Part shown: one piece after another, positions 6,601 to 13,963 of the stretch | Layout of the letters: every line of letters starts with the position of its first letter | Position numbering within the stretch: the first letter of the stretch is position 1 | Origin: Chromera velia | Lineage: Eukaryota; Sar; Chromeraceae | DNA: 23,555 nt | Assembly: GCA_018398765.1 (NCBI GenBank) | Contig: JAHBMJ010000355.1 | Location: 1-23,555, forward strand | Direction of reading: 5' to 3' | The notes under the pieces: generated by a model | What the model was told of the DNA's origin: nothing | What the model saw: the letters and a program-made list of their open reading frames with translations, nothing else | Database searches by the model: none | Translations under genes and position numbers: made by a program

Positions 6601-8596
6601 AAGTTACGGAATCGACTGGCCCACGCGTACAACGGGAACACTTCGCAGACGTGCAACTTCACGCGGCAGGAGCTGAATGCAAAGCAGGACAAGGCCCAAG
6701 CGGTGAGTCTCAAAACAGCAGACTGATCAAGTTTTGAACGTTTCTTGCATGGGAGTCATCAGCACGCAGGCTTTTAGTGTTTGCGTGTACTATAGACGTG
6801 CAGGGAAAGATCAGACGCATCGTAAGAAAGCAACATGTCTCGTTTTTGTAGAAACAGAAGGCTGCCTTGTCGATCACCTTTTTGGTTGATCATTTTGTTT
6901 TGCTGTTTCCTCTTCCTCAAAGCAGCTCATTCCACTGCAACTCTCTGCAGTGGGTGCTCGCCGGACAACAAGCGACTCCTGCTCTCTCCTCGAATCTTTG
7001 GTATGCAGGCTCGACAGATCCTGTTGCAGCAGGGAAAGTCGGCTGGCGAAATCCGCGAGATCCTCACCACGGCAGAGCTGCGCCTGATCGATGGCAAGTG
7101 CGAGAAGTCCACCTGCCCAGCAGAGATCGGTGACCATCGCGATGGAGAGAGCACCGGAGCGTCACAAGGTCAGCAGCCTTACTGCCTCACTCCCAATGCG
7201 TGTTGTCTCGCTCTTTGTGGTCGTTCGTGTGACTGGTGGGCCTCTGTTCTTTCTCTCTGTCATGTATACCGGAGCTACCTCTCATACCGGACGTTCAGGT
7301 CCTATCTCTTTACATCGACTTCATTTTTTTTCCCGCGTGCGTCCGCGCGTCACCGTCAGCTACTCTGTGGCTGCGCTTCCCGTATGCGTGCGTGCGGGTG
7401 CCTTCCTGCTTGGTCTACCAGATTGAAGTCCGCGTGCGCGTTCGGGTCGGTGTATCATGGATGGTCGTGGAAGTCAGGCGGGAGGTGTCTGCCGGCAGGC
7501 TGAATGAAAATTTCTCCAGCATGCTGTAGACTGACGTGCCGTGAGGGTGTTTGCGGGCCTTCCCCTTTTCTCCTTTGCCAGAACGAAAATTTCCCCAGCA
7601 GCATACGTTTGGTGTCTCCAGACTGAAGTGCCGAGAGCTGTGTGTGATCGAATGGCTGGCTGTTGGTCCTACGGTGTTCGGTGCATGCTCGTTCACGTGT
7701 GTGCGTGGCTGAAGGTTGATGGCGTCGTTCTGCTTGGCTGGTCGGACTGATCTTCGTGTGTGTCTGCGTGGCGAAGGTCGATTGCGTCCGTCTGGCTGGT
7801 CGGATTGTGTCTGGCCGGTGTGCCCGAAGATCGACTCCGGCCGAACGAAAATTTCTCCATGATAATTTCGAGATCTCCGTTTCTTTTGCTCGGCGAGAGC
7901 TGTGTGTGATCGAATGGCTGTTGGTCTCGTCGTCCGTTCTCCAGCATACATGCGACGTCTGCAGATAGATGGAAGTGCGCGAGTGCTCTGTGTGTGTGTG
8001 AGTGTGTGAGTGGCTGGCTGGGTGAGAAGCCTGAGCGCCGGTCTGCGGGCTTTCCGCCCCTTCTTTTTCTCGTGCGTGCGAGACCTACGTTGCACGTTTG
8101 CCGTTGTGGCCGTTCTTGTATCATACGAATGTCTGCAGATGTAGCAGAGAGGCTGCAGGAATTGATGAGAAGGCTGGAAGTCCAAGAGAAACAAACTGAA
8201 GAAAGGCAGAAGGAGCTGCGGGCGTTAGCTGTTCTGACAACTGCAGCTGTGGACCGTCACGCCCTCAGCCCGGTCGAGTCGCTCAGTCAGGGTGGCAGCC
8301 AAGACTCTGAGGGTCGAAGACAAACCCTAGAGGATGCACTGAGAACTGCTCAGAGACTCAGGGAAGCAGGGGTGACGAGACCGCCTTCCCAGCGTCAGGG
8401 TGTAATCTCGCCTCGGAGTCAGCATGCTAGCAGTCCGGCTGCCAAAAGTGCCTCTTGTAGCCACGGAAGTAAAGCGGGCCGTTCTGAGGCAGCCCCTTCT
8501 ATTGAAAAAACGCCCTCTCAGAAAGCTCCAACAACTTGGAACCAACCCCGTCCGTGTGTCAGTAATTTTGTTCTGGCGGGGTTTGAAGATGCTTGA
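549..8596 (+). CDS. Unrecognised 18-exon gene built of short, partly duplicated exons (5' incomplete)
   Basis: Eighteen exons on the plus strand join with matching phases into one open frame of about 657 residues ending at TGA 8594-8596. Exons: 549-672, 764-794, 1098-1193, 1285-1365, 1881-2021, 2494-2553, 3201-3326, 3793-3875, 3951-3999, 4792-4886, 5012-5060, 5287-5384, 5499-5568, 6143-6210, 6294-6360, 6584-6702, 7009-7168, 8139-8596. Most acceptors are TGCAG and most donors GTGAGT, GTAAG or GTGGGT. From 3793 exons alternate phase 1-to-0 and 0-to-1, and several share motifs, which suggests exon-pair duplication. The product is hydrophilic with helical pieces, no signal peptide or membrane segment seen, and a coiled-coil-like C-terminal exon. 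I do not recognise the family. No start codon was found; the gene probably begins further left. Exons were chosen partly because they stay open, so single boundaries may be wrong, and the last exon may be a separate gene. Confidence 0.55.
764..794 (+). CDS. Exon 2, 31-nt microexon
   Basis: Bounded by GTGTGCAG and G|GTAGTC; it encodes TSSLSKNELG. Phase 0 in, phase 1 out. Without it the exon before (phase 0 out) and the exon after (phase 1 in) do not fit, which is the main reason for calling it. The peptide resembles the LTSRNLEQLG stretch of the exon at 2494. Confidence 0.4.
1098..1193 (+). CDS. Exon 3 (GGKPK motif)
   Basis: TCTCTGCAG before and CCG|GTGGGT after; phase 1 in and out. The chosen frame reads LLGNVDWRSGGKPKAKP and on. 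Another open frame (VSWGMLIGEVG) exists, but phase matching and the GGKP motif shared with the exon at 6294 favour this one. Confidence 0.5.
1285..1365 (+). CDS. Exon 4
   Basis: CACTGCAG before and GCAG|GTAAGT after, both strong sites; phase 1 in and out. Encodes LSWSWSRGELTGCVNQQ and a short acidic tail. Confidence 0.5.
1446..1745. repeat. 22-bp intronic minisatellite, about 13 copies
   Basis: Tandem units beginning ACCGGAGATACCGGGACTT follow one another with few substitutions (AGATA/AGACA, ACCGG/AGCGG, TCTCA/TCCCA) and one short unit near 1720. The array lies inside the intron between the exons at 1285 and 1881. All frames are open across it because three units give a 22-residue repeat, so the long open frames here are not evidence of coding. 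Confidence 0.95.
1881..2021 (+). CDS. Exon 5 (W-x-L-S-x-K-x-R-x-R-L-A-H module, copy 1)
   Basis: GGTGTGCAG before and GCAG|GTGGGT after; phase 1 in and out, 141 nt. It reads WGLSSKARDRLAHVHSGN, then a Gly/Arg stretch ending VLFGIDIA. The first part matches the exon at 6584 (WALSNKLRNRLAHAYNGN) in 11 of 18 positions, so the two exons are probably paralogous. The shared RLAH..(S/N)GN signature is distinctive but I cannot name a family. Confidence 0.6.
2494..2553 (+). CDS. Exon 6
   Basis: TTTTTTTTCTGCAG is a very strong acceptor, and GGAG|GTAAGC a strong donor; phase 1 in and out, 60 nt. Encodes GGRRDGGLTSRNLEQLGCG. The end (LEQLGCGG) is like the start of the exon at 6143 (LEQLLGGRDG). Confidence 0.5.
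3201..3326 (+). CDS. Exon 7 (Gly-rich, GHFGWDRGEAKP)
   Basis: CTCTCCTGCAG before and CAAC|GTAAGT after; phase 1 in and out, 126 nt. The phase-matched frame is Gly-rich and contains GHFGWDRGEAKPEGTLDS, similar to HFCDGVRGGKPLKKDSDT at 6294. A second frame (EWSGVARERGLLAVLGG) is also open; I prefer the first because of phase and the shared motif. Confidence 0.5.
3432..3722. repeat. 154-bp imperfect direct duplication inside an intron
   Basis: Copy 1 starts at 3432 and copy 2 at 3586. The first 44 bases (CCATTCACGTCTCCAACC and on) are the same, and the rest stays clearly alignable to CTTGCCRT near 3720. It lies in the intron between the exons at 3201 and 3793 and shows that introns here also grow by local duplication. 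Confidence 0.85.
3793..3875 (+). CDS. Exon 8 (F-V-L-L-N-x-G module)
   Basis: CTTCCTGCAG before, GTG|GTGGGT after; phase 1 in, 0 out. Contains GGAFVLLNLGQEHGLSGAQR. It resembles the exon at 4792 (EETFALLNTGPKDD) in motif and phase. A donor two bases earlier in the same GTGGTG stretch changes at most one codon. Confidence 0.55.
3951..3999 (+). CDS. Exon 9, 49 nt
   Basis: CTGCGTGCAG before and CAAG|GTGCGT after; phase 0 in, 1 out. Encodes PLDPEREVDRDASPSQ. Same length, phase and opening bases (CCTCT) as the exon at 5012. Confidence 0.5.
4792..4886 (+). CDS. Exon 10 (F-A-L-L-N-T-G module)
   Basis: TTTGATGCAG before and GAGAG|GTGAGC after; phase 1 in, 0 out. Encodes PWEGPEETFALLNTGPKDD, then a helical end (SHLSALLRRE). 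Related to the exon at 3793. Confidence 0.6.
5012..5060 (+). CDS. Exon 11, 49 nt
   Basis: Acceptor GTGTGAAG (weak) and donor GCAG|GTCGGT; phase 0 in, 1 out. Encodes PLAIVGAPLDGYASAA. The weak acceptor is offset by the exact match of length, phase and first bases to the exon at 3951. Confidence 0.4.
5287..5384 (+). CDS. Exon 12
   Basis: CTCTTTGCAG before and AGCG|GTGAGT after; phase 1 in, 0 out. Encodes LCGRLERSSKASKVVESSLG, then PEGAAWEVLLPA. The end (PEGAAWEVLL) aligns with GPEETFALL at 4792, so it is a likely third copy of the 1-to-0 exon. Confidence 0.5.
5499..5568 (+). CDS. Exon 13
   Basis: GTCTGTGCAG before and CGCAG|GTGTGT after; phase 0 in, 1 out. Encodes ALQTSSVLADGRGHSRSSR and PPPA. 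Ser/Arg/Pro-rich with no recognisable motif. Confidence 0.45.
6143..6210 (+). CDS. Exon 14
   Basis: TTTACCTGCAG before and AAAGCG|GTGAGT after; phase 1 in, 0 out. Encodes LEQLLGGRDGCKLDLRSEME and KA, a helical peptide. Confidence 0.55.
6294..6360 (+). CDS. Exon 15 (HFCDGVRGGKPLKK)
   Basis: CTCTGTGCAG before and TGCAG|GTCCGT after; phase 0 in, 1 out. Encodes HFCDGVRGGKPLKKDSDTG and VAA. Shares the GGKP/GEAKP motif with the exons at 1098 and 3201. Confidence 0.55.
6584..6702 (+). CDS. Exon 16 (W-x-L-S-x-K-x-R-x-R-L-A-H module, copy 2)
   Basis: GCGTGGTGCAG before and CAAGCG|GTGAGT after; phase 1 in, 0 out, 119 nt. Reads WALSNKLRNRLAHAYNGN, then TSQTCNFTRQELNAKQDKA. Clear paralogue of the exon at 1881. 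The long helical, charged tail is typical of a real exon. Confidence 0.65.
7009..7168 (+). CDS. Exon 17
   Basis: CTTTGGTATGCAG before and CAAG|GTCAGC after; phase 0 in, 1 out, 160 nt. Encodes ARQILLQQGKSAGEIREILT, then TAELRLIDGKCEKSTCPAEI and an acidic Gly/Ser tail. Two helices followed by a Cys-x4-Cys piece. The frame is open further left, but only the 7009 acceptor matches the phase of the exon at 6584. Confidence 0.6.
7500..7990. repeat. Diverged dispersed repeats in the last intron
   Basis: GAACGAAAATTTC(C/T)CCA motifs recur near 7506, 7581 and 7843. The block CGAGAGCTGTGTGTGATCGA occurs near 7632 and 7893. GTGTG(T)GCGTGG...CTGGCTGGTCGGA occurs near 7698-7749 and again near 7758-7807. 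This is degraded local duplication without a convincing exon. Confidence 0.65.
8139..8596 (+). CDS. Terminal exon 18, or separate coiled-coil/gag-like ORF starting at ATG 8129
   Basis: The codon pattern from TGCAG|ATGTAGC (phase 1) reads DVAERLQELMRRLEVQEKQT, then EERQKELRALAVLTTAAVD: a strong heptad-like coiled coil. A Ser/Pro/Gln-rich tail follows and the frame stops at TGA 8594-8596. As an exon it matches the phase-1 donor at 7168. However, the same frame also has its own ATG at 8129 (MSADVAERL), giving a 155-residue protein, and a copia pol in the same orientation lies 1.1 kb downstream, so a truncated gag-like ORF is a real alternative. No CCHC knuckle is present. The coding call is good; which gene it belongs to is uncertain. 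Confidence 0.55.
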
Positions 8597-8599
8597 AGG

Positions 8600-9555
8600 A
8601 GACAGGGGGGGTTATTATGATTCAGACTCTCGGAGGCGCGTCGATTCAAATAATGAGCGAAATATAGCATTGCGACATAAAAGGCTTCGAAGGGTGTAGA
8701 TGAGAAATCACTATTGATCACGGACGATCTGTATTGATACCATAAATTTTAAAAGGCTGACAAAAGCTTTATAAAGAGTATTTAGAGGCCGTAGATACGC
8801 AGGCTTGTGTACTTATATAACCTTAATCTATTATGTTTTCAGACTATATACCAGTTATGTAACCTAATGAAGCTATATTTATATTATGATCTACCTTAAT
8901 TTATTGAATCTACCTAGTGATCTACCTACCAGCCTGCAGCCCGGCAGGCCGGCTCTGCGTGCATGTTGAATCCGTTGCATGACCCCGACGGATTTCAGCA
9001 CTGCACATGCCGCGGTGCACCTATATAGGGTGGCGGTGGTCCCTCCCTGCCCGGAACGCAGTCCGTCGGTCCCTCCCCCCGCACCGATGTCTGTGGCGAT
9101 GTGTACATAGAGGGCGTAATCGTTCAGTTTTTTTAAGTAGTAGAGATCAGCACGGTACACTACTACCTTAATCGAAGTTTGCTGAGATGTACGTATGAAG
9201 TTGCTGCGAAACTTCTCCTTTCTGTTTGTCTTCTCTTACTTGTTGGGTGTAAACAGCAAGCAAGTCGCCACTGTTTGAAGTTTGTTCCATCTCCTTATCT
9301 TGACCTCATCTGCAGCAACCGTTAAGGGATAGTTTCCTCTCATGCCTGCGGTGCTCGGTCTTGATTTGTTGGCTTCACGAAAAAGTGAACTTTCGACAAC
9401 ATTCGCAGGCGCCCGTCCTTTTGTTTCTCGTCTGCTGCTTTTATACTGCTCCAACGTCTCCTACTACAGGTCAAGACAGCTTAACAGTGTGCTGGATTCA
9501 TCCCTCACTTTTTGCGTGTTCTTTCTCGTGAAAGGTCCTTGTTTTTCCTCCGCAG
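8600..9555. other. AT-rich spacer with a short GC-rich island
   Basis: 8690-8930 is AT-rich and stop-dense. 8930-9110 turns GC-rich and includes a GCCTGC..GCAGGC inverted repeat near 8934. 9110-9555 is pyrimidine-rich with several possible TGCAG/CGCAG acceptors (9315, 9408) but no chain of exons I could fit. No gene is called. Confidence 0.5.
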
Positions 9556-9741
9556 GCCCCGTGCAACCTTGCTCCTGACCTCTGCAGGGCTTTATCAGGT
9601 TTTGTCGGCCAGGGCCAGACATCCCAAGAGAAGTTAGCAATCCCGCTAGCGGCTGACCAGGTCCGCACCAGTTTTCTTCTTGAATTGCTGGCAAGTCTCT
9701 GCAGTGTGTCAGACCTTTTTAGTGAAAGCTTGGAAGAATAA
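9556..9741 (+). CDS. Possible terminal exon of an unknown small gene
   Basis: After the good acceptor TTTTTCCTCCGCAG a frame is open for 61 residues to TAA 9739-9741. It starts APCNLAPDLCRALSGFVGQ and ends TSFLLELLASLCSVSDLFSE SLEE, a helical, protein-like end. TGCAG at 9587 is an alternative acceptor in the same frame. No upstream exon with matching phase was found, and the sequence runs straight into the retroelement remnant at 9741, so it may be a relic or part of that element. Confidence 0.3.
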   Translation, partial: APCNLAPDLCRALSGFVGQGQTSQEKLAIPLAADQVRTSFLLELLASLCSVSDLFSESLEE

Positions 9742-11670
9742 TGAGTTGTCGTCCCAGTCCTATCCCGATTCTTTCATTCGATTTTCGTGACTCTGGTCCA
9801 TCATCTGTACACGATGTTTGTTGTATGCCCTTTAAACCCCACCAGAACAAAATTACTGCTGAGCAGGCCCCTCCGTCTCCTGATTCCTCAGACCTTCCTG
9901 TCCCTCCTGTCCCTGACAGTGAGATCCCTGTAGACGTCGATGTCGTTGCTGAGCAAACCACAGAGGAAGCTGCGACTGCCGAGTTTGTTTGGTGGTCTGA
10001 GTCAGAGGGAGAGACAATGTCATGTGAGGGAGAGAAAAAAGAGAAGAAGAGAGTTGAAGGAAGCTCGCATTGCAAAAGCGTTTGATAACTATTTGGAGAT
10101 CGCATGTGCAGTAATAAAGGCTGAGAAGGTGCGAAAGCTGTTGCAGAGAGAGAATGATGTGAAAGGTCACATCATTACCACTCAAGAAGAGATAGCTCAG
10201 GGCTTGTTCAAAGAGTCCGATCGAAAAGAGCTTGCCAGGTGGTGTTTATACTCTGTGTTTGATTTCTCCTCTTAGACGTTGCAGACTAAGTAGGGAGTGA
10301 AAGCCGTCTCTCTCCGTTGGATTCGAACGTGGAAGCTGAAAGACGGAAAACAAGTTACCAAATCCCGTCTTGTGGCAAGGGGGTTTCAGGACTCGCGTGA
10401 TTAGGGAATGTTGGAGATTTACTCCGGTACAGCAGACCCTAGCCTTGCCAGAGTTGCGTTTCTGTGGGTAGTCTCTCGCGGATTGCAGGCCGTCAAGATG
10501 GATGTCTCGACGGCATTTCTCCAGGCCCCCATAAAGGACGCTGTGTGGCTGCGTCTCCCTTCTAACCTCCCTGTGGAGGTCTATCCAGGGCTCTGTGCGG
10601 GTGTGTTCGTTCACATCCAAAAGGCTGTGTACGGCCTGAAGGACGCTCCAAAGGTGTACACCTCCTACTTAAAGAAGAAGGTGCGTTCATTGGGGTAGAC
10701 TGAAATCTCAGAATCTATTCTGGTCAGAAGAAATCGGAAGGAAGAGCTTGTTGCATTGCTTGTTATACATGTCCGACTCGACGATCTTTTTCTTTTTTTT
10801 CCTTCTGTTAATGAAGATGTCAAGGGAATTTAGGGGTTGTTCGATTTCGATAAGCCAGAAAGAATGGACAATGGAGAGTTATATCTGTATGTTGGCATGT
10901 CTTAAGGCATGTCCATTCGTATGCGTCCAGGTGAGATGTTACTCGATCAGTCGAGTTACATTCAAGGGATGTCTGAGGGTATGAGTGAGAAAGCAAAAAA
11001 GCCGTTGACAGAGAAGGACCTTTTGCTGCCTGAGGAGAAGGATGTGGATCTGTCTCTGCAGGCTAAACAACAGAAGAATGTTGGTTGTTTGGGATGTGCG
11101 GTTAAGACCCAACCTTCTCTGTCCTTTTTCTTTTCTCACCTGTCTCGCTTGAACTCTCGTCCATCCCGTTCGTCTGTTCTTATGACTGAGAAGGCTCTCT
11201 GGCATGCCAGAGAGACTGCTCGTCTGCTGCGTCTCTCTTCTGTCTCTTCTGTCCCCTGTCTGTTGGTTTAAGGGGATGCGAGTTATGAGTTAGCAAAGAA
11301 GCTAAGCCTTAGGAAGGGAGGTTGGGAATAATCGAGATGCAGTTAGTGGATGAAAGTGAGATTGCGAATCTTGAGAAGATAAGCGAGGACAACACCGTGT
11401 TTTGGCTCAGCAAGAAGCTGGCAAGAAAGCTGGGGTCAACGACTTCAGCTGAGTTGTTTGCCATGCATGATGCAGTCAAGTCCTCTTGGTCGATCACTCA
11501 CTTAGTCAGAAAGTTGTGGGAAAAGATGCCTCCTGTTGTTGTTGTGGCTGACTCGCAGCCGTTGATGTTTCAGTTGAGTAGTAAGCAGTGTAAGAGCGAG
11601 CCTCGCATGCAGGGTGAGTTGGAGTATCTGTTGGAGAACCTTGTGGAGTTGGGAGTGAAGGTGAAGTAGG
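9741..11670 (+). pseudogene. Degenerate Ty1/copia pol: reverse transcriptase and RNase H
   Basis: Order: an acidic Pro-rich linker (KPHQNKITAEQAP, 9831-10010), a helical segment with DRKELARW (to 10272), then the copia RT core: [20 protein letters not shown] near 10305, KMDVSTAFLQAPIKD near 10495 with the first catalytic Asp, and AVYGLKDAPK near 10620. The YVDD box near 10767 reads IHV-RL-DDLF, with two extra residues inside it. A conserved Ser-rich stretch (QPSLSFFFSHLSRLNSRPS) follows near 11110, then RNase H: GDASYE near 11273, AELFA near 11448 and ADSQPLM near 11550. Stops fall in frame at 10273, 10291, 10402 and 10696 and again near 10828, 10897 and 11269; the frame shifts near 10040, 10790 and 11330. 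Gag, protease and most of integrase are absent. It cannot make a working polyprotein. Confidence 0.9.
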
Positions 11671-12305
11671 TTCAGTCAGGTTCCATGCGTGCAGACAGAC
11701 AGACGAAGTTCCTTCGTTGCAGTTGAGTGTTTCTGAGTTTCTTCTCTTTCAGTGTGTCTTCCCTGCTCACGTTCGCAGTTCAGACAGGGGGTGATCTGTG
11801 AGAGAAAGTGCATGCAGGGCGGTGTATCGAGGCGCGCTGGGCGGGCCGTACGGACCTTTAGTGGGCCGAGGCCTGTATGCGTGCATCAGTGCGTCATTCT
11901 TTGTTCAAACTCGAATTGAGTGCATACGCCAGGGATACTTGAGTTGGGCTTGAATATGCTTGAATGTGAGCTCGTGTGATTGAAGGAAACTGTGAGTGCG
12001 ATCAGTCTGCCAGTGGTTGAAAGTGATAGGATGGCAGTTTAATCAGTCAGACACACACTGGTGCATGGGCGTGGGTCGTGCGGTTTCTCATGTTGAAGCA
12101 GTGACGTAATCGCTGTCAATGCACTGCCGTCTCGCATAAACTTCTTGACTGTTGCTAGAAGATGGAGTTGAGAAGACTGAAGAACTTTGTTGTTTGGTAG
12201 GTTTAGACTTTCCTATTTGTTTTATTCTGTTCAAGTCTATGTACTACTTGGCCGTTCCCTAGCTAAGTATATAGCGTACCATCACAAACAGCACACGATT
12301 AACAG
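11671..12305. mobile_element. Possible 3' end and LTR of the copia remnant
   Basis: After the RNase H frame, a purine stretch CAGACAGGGGG (11781-11791) is directly followed by TG (11792), the usual layout of a polypurine tract next to an LTR. The following 500 bp have no ORF. I could not find a matching 5' LTR, a primer-binding site or target-site duplication, so the borders are guesses; the right border is set where the sequence character changes. Confidence 0.25.
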
Positions 12306-12343
12306 TGTGTTTTGATGTGTTTTGCAGCAAAGAAAACGTCAAC

Positions 12344-12556
12344 TTATAATTTCTTTTCATATGAAACATACTTTGCATTTAGAGGTGCACCGTATGCCGG
12401 GCATTCATTGACTCCAAGTTTTTTCATTGTTTCAACAATGCAAAGAAGCTCCCCAATAAAAGAGGCAAAAGATTCAGAGACACTCTTGGGTGCCTCAGCT
12501 TTTACATGAAAAGTACAAAGCAATACAAATATCAGTAAAACAAATTTGGGAGTCAA
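12344..12556 (-). CDS. Possible exon of a small secreted protein (no ATG)
   Basis: The minus-strand frame opens with TPKFVLLIFVLLCTFHVKA, which looks like a signal peptide with a KA|EA cleavage site, followed by about 50 residues with two Cys. A good donor (GCAAA|GTATGT, minus strand, near 12373) would end the exon after GAPLNAK. However, the first codon is TTG and no in-frame ATG precedes it before a stop, and no acceptor lies just upstream. It may be a decayed gene or chance. Confidence 0.2.
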   Translation of the reverse strand: MTPKFVLLIFVLLCTFHVKAEAPKSVSESFASFIGELLCIVETMKKLGVNECPAYGAPLNAKYVSYEKKL

Positions 12557-12639
12557 AATTATTAACCCCGGTTCGAATCAATATCGATCAAAGAAGAGAA
12601 ATTTTTCTGCAAGCCTGAAAGAGAGAGACAGAATGACAA

Positions 12640-12758
12640 AGCGAGAGAGGGGTTGCGGGTGGGGCAGACTTTGGGTGAAGGGAGGGAGGGAGATAGGAGG
12701 GAGGGAGGGGGAAGGATGATGGGAGGGGGACAGGGAGAGGGCCAGGGGAGGGAGAAAA

Positions 12759-12826
<68 letters not shown>

Positions 12827-12832
12827 GAGGTT
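12640..12832. repeat. Purine-rich GA/GGGA microsatellite
   Basis: A run of GGGAGG and then GAGAGAGAAAGAGAGA repeats, purine on the plus strand for nearly 200 bases. Long open frames across it (Ser/Leu or Arg/Glu repeats) are artefacts. Confidence 0.95.
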
Positions 12833-12933
12833 CGGCGATGTTCTATATAGCACCAGTGTGTATAGATATGCGTCGTCATGAATGTTTTACATGAGTATTT
12901 TTGTTTGGTCATGATATGGTGTGTGAATAGTGT

Positions 12934-13063
12934 GAATAGTTTACTATTCTACACCGTCCACACAGGGTTACGATGGGGGTCTGTGAGGGGTTTACGGATT
13001 ACGACTTTTTTTGTTACGGTTTTTCCGTAACTTGGCGCAATTTTTTAGTACGGAAAACCCGTA
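12934..13063. repeat. Cluster of short perfect hairpins
   Basis: Three inverted repeats follow one another: GAATAG-TTTA-CTATTC at 12934-12949, GTTACGG-TTTTT-CCGTAAC at 13013-13031, and TACGG-AAAAC-CCGTA at 13049-13063. The loops are 4-5 bases and all stems are perfect. Related sequence appears near 14690-14923. They resemble the inside of a non-autonomous foldback element, though no target-site duplication was identified. Confidence 0.7.
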
Positions 13064-13123
13064 ATTCGAGCGTTGTGGGGCCAACAGAGGGCCCTGCCAT
13101 AGAAATCTTGCGCGGTTCTTCAT

Positions 13124-13194
13124 GCAGTGCATGCATCCTGCATGCATGCAATTCAATCATTCAATCATAATATATGCATGCATGCATGCATGCT
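13124..13194. repeat. TGCATGCA cluster
   Basis: TGCATGCATCC, TGCATGCATGC and a run of CATG units at 13171-13194. TGCATGC is a known binding core for some apicomplexan AP2 factors, but here it looks like a simple repeat and no gene start is next to it. Confidence 0.8.
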
Positions 13195-13477
13195 TATACA
13201 AGCAAATGATTGCATTGACTCCAAGACCGGTAAGCCAAAGGAGCCAACCATTGCCAACCGATGAGGTGCGATCTTGTTAAGCTGCTGTTAATCGTTTGAT
13301 GCAGGAATCGCCGCGACCAGCATACACGCCTTCAGACAGAGAAAGCGTGCTAGAGACGGAGATAGACGGGAGAAGCGTGCTTGTGCCTGTTTATACCTGG
13401 CTGTTCTTGCTTGTCGCTGTGTCTGCGTGCCTGACTGCCTGCCTGACAAAATGACTCTCTGCGAAGGTCAGGAGGGG

Positions 13478-13860
13478 TGAATGAATGAATGAATGAATAG
13501 ATAGATGGATCGAGATGGATGGATGGATATGACGAGGATGGATGGATGGGTGACTGAATGTCGGGATGAGTGAGTGAGCGTCGAGTGAGTGCTAGAGTGA
13601 GTGCAGGTAAATGTGAGAGTGAGTGACTGAGTGGATGAGTGAGTGGAGGTAGGTGAAAGAACGAGTGAGTGCGAGTGGGTGAGTGAATGAATAAGTAAAT
13701 GGATGAGTGAGTGAAGGTGGTGTGGGAGGGAGTGAGTCAATAAGTGAGTGCGGCTGGGTGGGTGAGTCGCTGAGTGAGTGAGAGAAAGAGGGCGTCAGTG
13801 AATGAGGGAGTGGGTGAATGAATGAATGATGAATGAATGTCGCACAGTTCGAGCAAGAGT
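13478..13860. repeat. GAAT/GAGT/GGAT-type degenerate minisatellite
   Basis: About 380 bases built from four-base steps (GAAT, GGAT, GAGT, GTGA) with drift. Open frames on the minus strand made of Ser/His/Leu/Pro repeats are artefacts. Confidence 0.9.
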
Positions 13861-13963
13861 TTGCCGAGTATATAAAGCGCGTGAGTGGGTGGGTTGGGAT
13901 GGATGGACGCATTCTCTGTATCTGTGCCGGTCTGTGCGTAAATGTGTTTATGTGTGTGCGTGA

